NCBI GenBank assembly: GCA_030630015.1
Contig: DAOVNV010000171.1
Location: 1 to 5,286, forward strand
Reading direction: 5' to 3'
Source: Desulfuromonadales bacterium
GTDB taxonomy: Bacteria > Desulfobacterota > Desulfuromonadia > Desulfuromonadales > BM103
Length of the DNA stretch: 5,286 bases
A program made the position numbers and the translations under genes. This document shows positions 5,286-5,286 of this stretch, in pieces. A model generated the notes under the pieces. That model did no database searches. It saw only the letters and a program-made list of their open reading frames with translations, and had not been told where the DNA came from. Each line of letters begins with the position of its first letter. Position 1 is the first letter of the stretch.

Positions 5286-5286
5286 A

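Overview
The window looks like ordinary chromosome from a moderately GC-rich Gram-negative bacterium, interrupted by a lower-GC stretch. The protein styles (FCD-type GntR regulator, DUF2917, MocR regulator, EamA exporter) would fit a proteobacterium or Desulfuromonas/Geobacter-like lineage, but there is no rRNA or marker gene, so this placement is a weak inference. No RNA genes, CRISPR array, complete insertion sequence or phage gene was seen.

Layout. Positions 1-396 (+) hold the C-terminal effector domain of a FadR/FCD-type GntR regulator that begins outside the window. It is closed by a clear intrinsic terminator at 422-457. A small DUF2917 gene (497-763, -) is transcribed divergently from a MocR-type regulator with a PLP-aminotransferase domain (941-2395, +). 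The MocR gene is followed after 35 bases by an EamA/DMT-family exporter (2431-3369, +). The 177-base divergent region contains four copies of a TGTA-core motif, two of them forming an inverted repeat over a candidate promoter of the DUF2917 gene. The most economical reading is one regulatory module: a PLP- or amino-compound-sensing regulator, a metabolite exporter and a small protein of unknown function under common control.

From about 3370 to 5010 base composition falls (43% G+C in a sampled 60-base block at 4441-4500, against 57% at 2641-2700). Two minus-strand transporter genes lie here: an SMR multidrug-type transporter (4410-4739) and, downstream of it, a ZIP-family divalent metal transporter (3454 to about 4269). 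They probably share a transcript starting from a candidate promoter near 4950-4978 with a leader of about 200 bases. The segment is bracketed by two strong perfect inverted repeats (3326-3359 and 5017-5055). The left one overlaps the end of the EamA reading frame. This looks like a small acquired transport islet, although no integrase, transposase or target-site duplication was found.

At the right edge (5091-5285, -) is the C-terminal end of an unrecognised membrane protein, back in the higher-GC composition. Nothing here is clearly a new biological system. The best leads are the DUF2917-MocR-EamA module with its operator-like motif cluster, and the islet boundaries.
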